Assembly: GCA_037953745.1 (NCBI GenBank)
Contig: JBAKBP010003222.1
Coordinates: forward strand, 93,828 to 157,827
Reading direction: 5' to 3'
DNA: 64,000 nucleotides
From: Lithodes maja
Lineage: Eukaryota; Arthropoda; Malacostraca; Decapoda; Lithodidae
In this document: positions 61,770 to 64,000 of the stretch, piece by piece
How positions within the stretch are numbered: position 1 is the stretch's first letter
How the letters are laid out: each line of letters begins with the position of its first letter
Notes under the pieces: model-generated
What the model saw: only the letters and a program-made list of their open reading frames with translations
What the model was told of the DNA's origin: nothing
The model's database searches: none
Position numbers and translations under genes: made by a program

Positions 61770-62880
61770 GTTCGGAGGTATGGGGATCATAAACCCAGTG
61801 GAGGCGGCACTACATGAGTACCAAAATTCCCTTAAACTTACTAAGTCTCTGACAGAAAAAATACGGGAGCAAAATAAAAATGATGAGGTGGACGAAGAGG
61901 AACAACGAAATGCAAGTCAGGAAATTACAAAGAGCAGAGAAGAGAGACAGAAACATAGCCTAGAACAAATTAAGACCAGATGTAGGGAAGAACTGAAAAT
62001 GAGAGTTGAGATGGCACAAGACACAGGGGCTTCAAATTGGCTCACATCATTACCAATAAAGGAGAAAGGCTTCAGCTTAAATAAACAAGAATTCAATGAT
62101 GCCGTAGCCTTGAGGTATGGGTGGCCAGTTTCGAACCTGCCGCTGAAATGTGCATGTGGTGAAATAAACAACTCAGACCACTGTATGACTTGTAAGAAAG
62201 GAGGATTCATCTGTATCCGGCATGATGAAGTACGAGACATCACTGCACAAATGCTGGACGAGGTGTGCCATGATGTCAGAATCGAACCGGAACTTCTGCC
62301 TATGGACGGACAGCGCTTGGCCCACAATACTGCAAATACTTCAAATGAAGCAAGAGTGGACGTAAGTGCTCGAGGTTTTTGGACGAGGGGACAACAGGCT
62401 TTTTTCGACATCAGCATCTTCAACCCAAGAGCACAAACATATCGTGAGCGAGGACACAAGGCGGCATACTTGAGAAACGAAAGTGAGAAAAAACGCGCTT
62501 ATGAAGAGAGAATTTTGAACAGGGATCAAGGAAGCTTTACTCCTCTGGTCTTCTCATCGTCGGGAGGTATGGGACCTTCTGCAAGTGTCTTCTATGCCAG
62601 ATTAGCTGAACAAATATCGGAGAAAAAGCGCCAGCATAGAAGCCAAGTCATAACTTGGATGAGATGCCGGCTCTCTTTCTCTCTTCTCAGGTCTGCACTC
62701 CTATGTCTCAGGGGTACAAGGTCCTCCCCGCTACAGAGGACAAGAGTGAGAGACTTGGACTTTGAAATGGTCGTGGCGGAGGGACGAATTGGGGAACAAC
62801 TAGGTTGATTGTAGGGAGGTACTGGTACAATAAGATAAACTACAATGTAACTAGAATAAGATAGATTGTACACAACTTTG
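61770..62880 (+). mobile_element. 5'-truncated R2-like-endonuclease LINE, 3' end
   Basis: Starts at FGGMGIINPV, the same point where the copy at 29828-34640 breaks, and runs through the endonuclease-like region to a 3' UTR ending near 62880-62930. Same family, better preserved. Confidence 0.8.
61780..62808 (+). CDS. C-terminal zinc-binding and restriction-type endonuclease-like region of LINE
   Basis: A 342-residue open frame. A highly charged helical region (about 20-85) leads to CACGEINNSDHCMTC (about 125-139; CXC, then H and C, a zinc-binding pattern like that before the R2-type nuclease). RHDEVRDITAQM follows, then an EPELLP strand and ARVDVSARGFW and AFFDISIFNPRA, where spaced Asp residues suit a PD-(D/E)XK fold. 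The architecture parallels R2-type proteins. The N-terminal RT is missing by 5' truncation, so the ATG at the start is not the native start. The nuclease call is from motif order, not a search. Confidence 0.7.
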   Translation: MGIINPVEAALHEYQNSLKLTKSLTEKIREQNKNDEVDEEEQRNASQEITKSREERQKHSLEQIKTRCREELKMRVEMAQDTGASNWLTSLPIKEKGFSLNKQEFNDAVALRYGWPVSNLPLKCACGEINNSDHCMTCKKGGFICIRHDEVRDITAQMLDEVCHDVRIEPELLPMDGQRLAHNTANTSNEARVDVSARGFWTRGQQAFFDISIFNPRAQTYRERGHKAAYLRNESEKKRAYEERILNRDQGSFTPLVFSSSGGMGPSASVFYARLAEQISEKKRQHRSQVITWMRCRLSFSLLRSALLCLRGTRSSPLQRTRVRDLDFEMVVAEGRIGEQLG

Positions 62881-62929
62881 TAACGGTCACCTTAATAAGT
62901 TGTATGTGTGTATGGCATCAAGCCAGGGT

Positions 62930-63075
62930 TGGAAAAAAATTGATTTTTTTTAATAAAAATCTAAATCATTGATTTGTTTTTATTAAAATCGGATTTATTT
63001 GATTACAATCGATGTTTTTTTTTTTTTTTTTTTTTTTACACAATCTTCCATTTTTCGCAAATTTTTTATAATATT
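62930..63075. other. AT-rich sequence, possible end of a DNA element
   Basis: CAGGGTTGGAAAAAAATTGA is followed by AAATC/GATTT-rich sequence and a T run (63014-63038). The CAGGGTTGG start recalls the end of some hAT-type short elements, but no partner end is visible. Confidence 0.35.
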
Positions 63076-63084
63076 GTTAGTATA

Positions 63085-64000
63085 TAATTATGTTCCTACA
63101 TCTTAAAGGCTATTACTTTGGTTATAGTATAATATATGTTCCTACATCTTAAAGGCTATTACTTTGGTTATCGTATATATGTTCCTACATCTTAAAGGCT
63201 ATTACTTTGGTTATAGTATATAATGATGTTCCTACATCTTAAAGGCTATTACTTTGGTTATAGTATATATGTTCCTACATCTTAAAGGCTATTACTTTGG
63301 TTATAGTATATATATGTTCCTACATCTTAAAGGCTATTACTTTGGTTATAGTATATATGTTCCTACATCTTAAAGGCTATTACTTGGGTTATAGTATATA
63401 TGTTCCTACATCTTAAAGGCTATTACTTTGGTTATAGTATATATGTTCCTACATCTTAAAGGCTATTACTTTGGTTATATGTTCCTACATCTTAAAGGCT
63501 ATTACTTTGGTTATAGTATATATGTTCCTACATCTTAAAGGCTATTACTTTGGTTATAGTATATATGTTCCTACATCTTAAAGGCTATTACTTTGGTTAT
63601 AGTATATATGTTCCTACATCTTAAAGGCTATTACTTTGGTTATAGTATATATGTTCCTACATCTTAAAGGCTATTACTTTGGTTATAGTATATATGTTCC
63701 TACATCTTATAGGCTATTACTTTGGTTACAGTATATATGTTCCTACATCTTAAAGGCTATTACTTTGGTTATAGTATATATGTTCCTACATCTTAAAGGC
63801 TATTACTTTGGTTATAGTATAATTATATGTTCCTACATCTTAAAGGCTATTACTTTGGTTATAGTATATATGTTCCTACATCTTAAAGGCTATTACTTTG
63901 GTTAAAGTATAATTATATGTTCCTACATCTTAAAGGCTATTACTTTGGTTATAGTATATATGTTCCTACATCTTAAAGGCTATTACTTTGGTTATAGTAT
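63085..64000 (+). repeat. 43-bp satellite, about 21 copies, running off the window
   Basis: The unit contains GTTCCTACATCTTAAAGGCT and ATTACTTTGGTTATAGTATA with a 43-bp period. Length varies by a few bases in the TATA-rich joint. Reading frames across it are artefacts. Confidence 0.95.

Noticed and set aside
62061..62459. Minus-strand frame across the endonuclease region of the LINE
   Set aside because: Antisense shadow of the plus-strand frame 61780-62808.

Overview
This window is animal nuclear DNA made almost entirely of transposable elements and tandem repeats; I see no host (cellular) protein gene and no tRNA or rRNA gene. The mix of Ty3/gypsy (Gmr1 type), BEL/Pao, CR1-like, RTE-like and restriction-endonuclease-type LINEs, piggyBac- and hAT-type short elements, and long runs of TGACCT-type repeats fits an invertebrate. 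A decapod crustacean is my best guess, but this is inference from repeat content and not shown by any marker gene.

Layout. 1-7456: most of a minus-strand Gmr1-like Ty3/gypsy element (copy A), inserted at the 3' tail of a truncated RTE-like LINE (7457-8480). 9200-12099 and 23336-24560: one block of degenerate TGACCT/TTGACC-rich repeat, loaded with TTAA-flanked short elements, one hAT element with an 8-bp target duplication, and a short RTE tail with a 14-bp duplication. It is split by a BEL/Pao element (12100-23335) that has both LTRs, a TATAT duplication and a probable tRNA-Met primer site. That BEL element carries an SGNH-hydrolase-like reading frame in its long leader and is itself cut by a 1361-bp TTAA element (20661-22021). 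24561-28020 is mostly non-coding with further short elements.

28021-38304: fragments of a CR1-like LINE, then an R2-like-endonuclease LINE (about 29828-34640) split by a 2683-bp composite insertion built from 16-bp GGGCCCA-type repeats and flanked by a 9-bp duplication. A degraded Jockey/I-like LINE follows, itself interrupted by a poly(A)-tailed insert. 38305-47852: a second, full-length Gmr1-like element (copy B) with two 1.86-kb LTRs, followed by a partial tandem LTR copy. 48051-51153 and 53631-57755: two CR1-type LINEs on the minus strand, each with an SGNH/esterase ORF1 and an endonuclease-RT ORF2, and each with tandem repeats just upstream of ORF1 (a 66-bp satellite at 51154-53262; shorter units at 57780-58500). 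58500-64000: a LINE remnant, a 109-bp-arm hairpin, a 5'-truncated 3' end of the R2-like-endonuclease LINE, and a 43-bp satellite running off the window.

How the parts relate. Nesting gives relative ages: the TGACCT block is oldest, then the TTAA and hAT elements and the BEL element, then the TTAA element inside BEL. The two Gmr1 copies look youngest because their LTRs and most of their coding sequence are nearly identical. Neither Gmr1 copy is intact: A lacks most of the RT core, and B has a one-base homopolymer frameshift between protease and integrase. The observations most worth following are the SGNH-like ORF in the BEL leader, the composite 16-bp-repeat transposon, the SCAN-like capsid and integrase-before-RT order of the Gmr1 copies, and the repeat arrays placed just 5' of both CR1 ORF1s.
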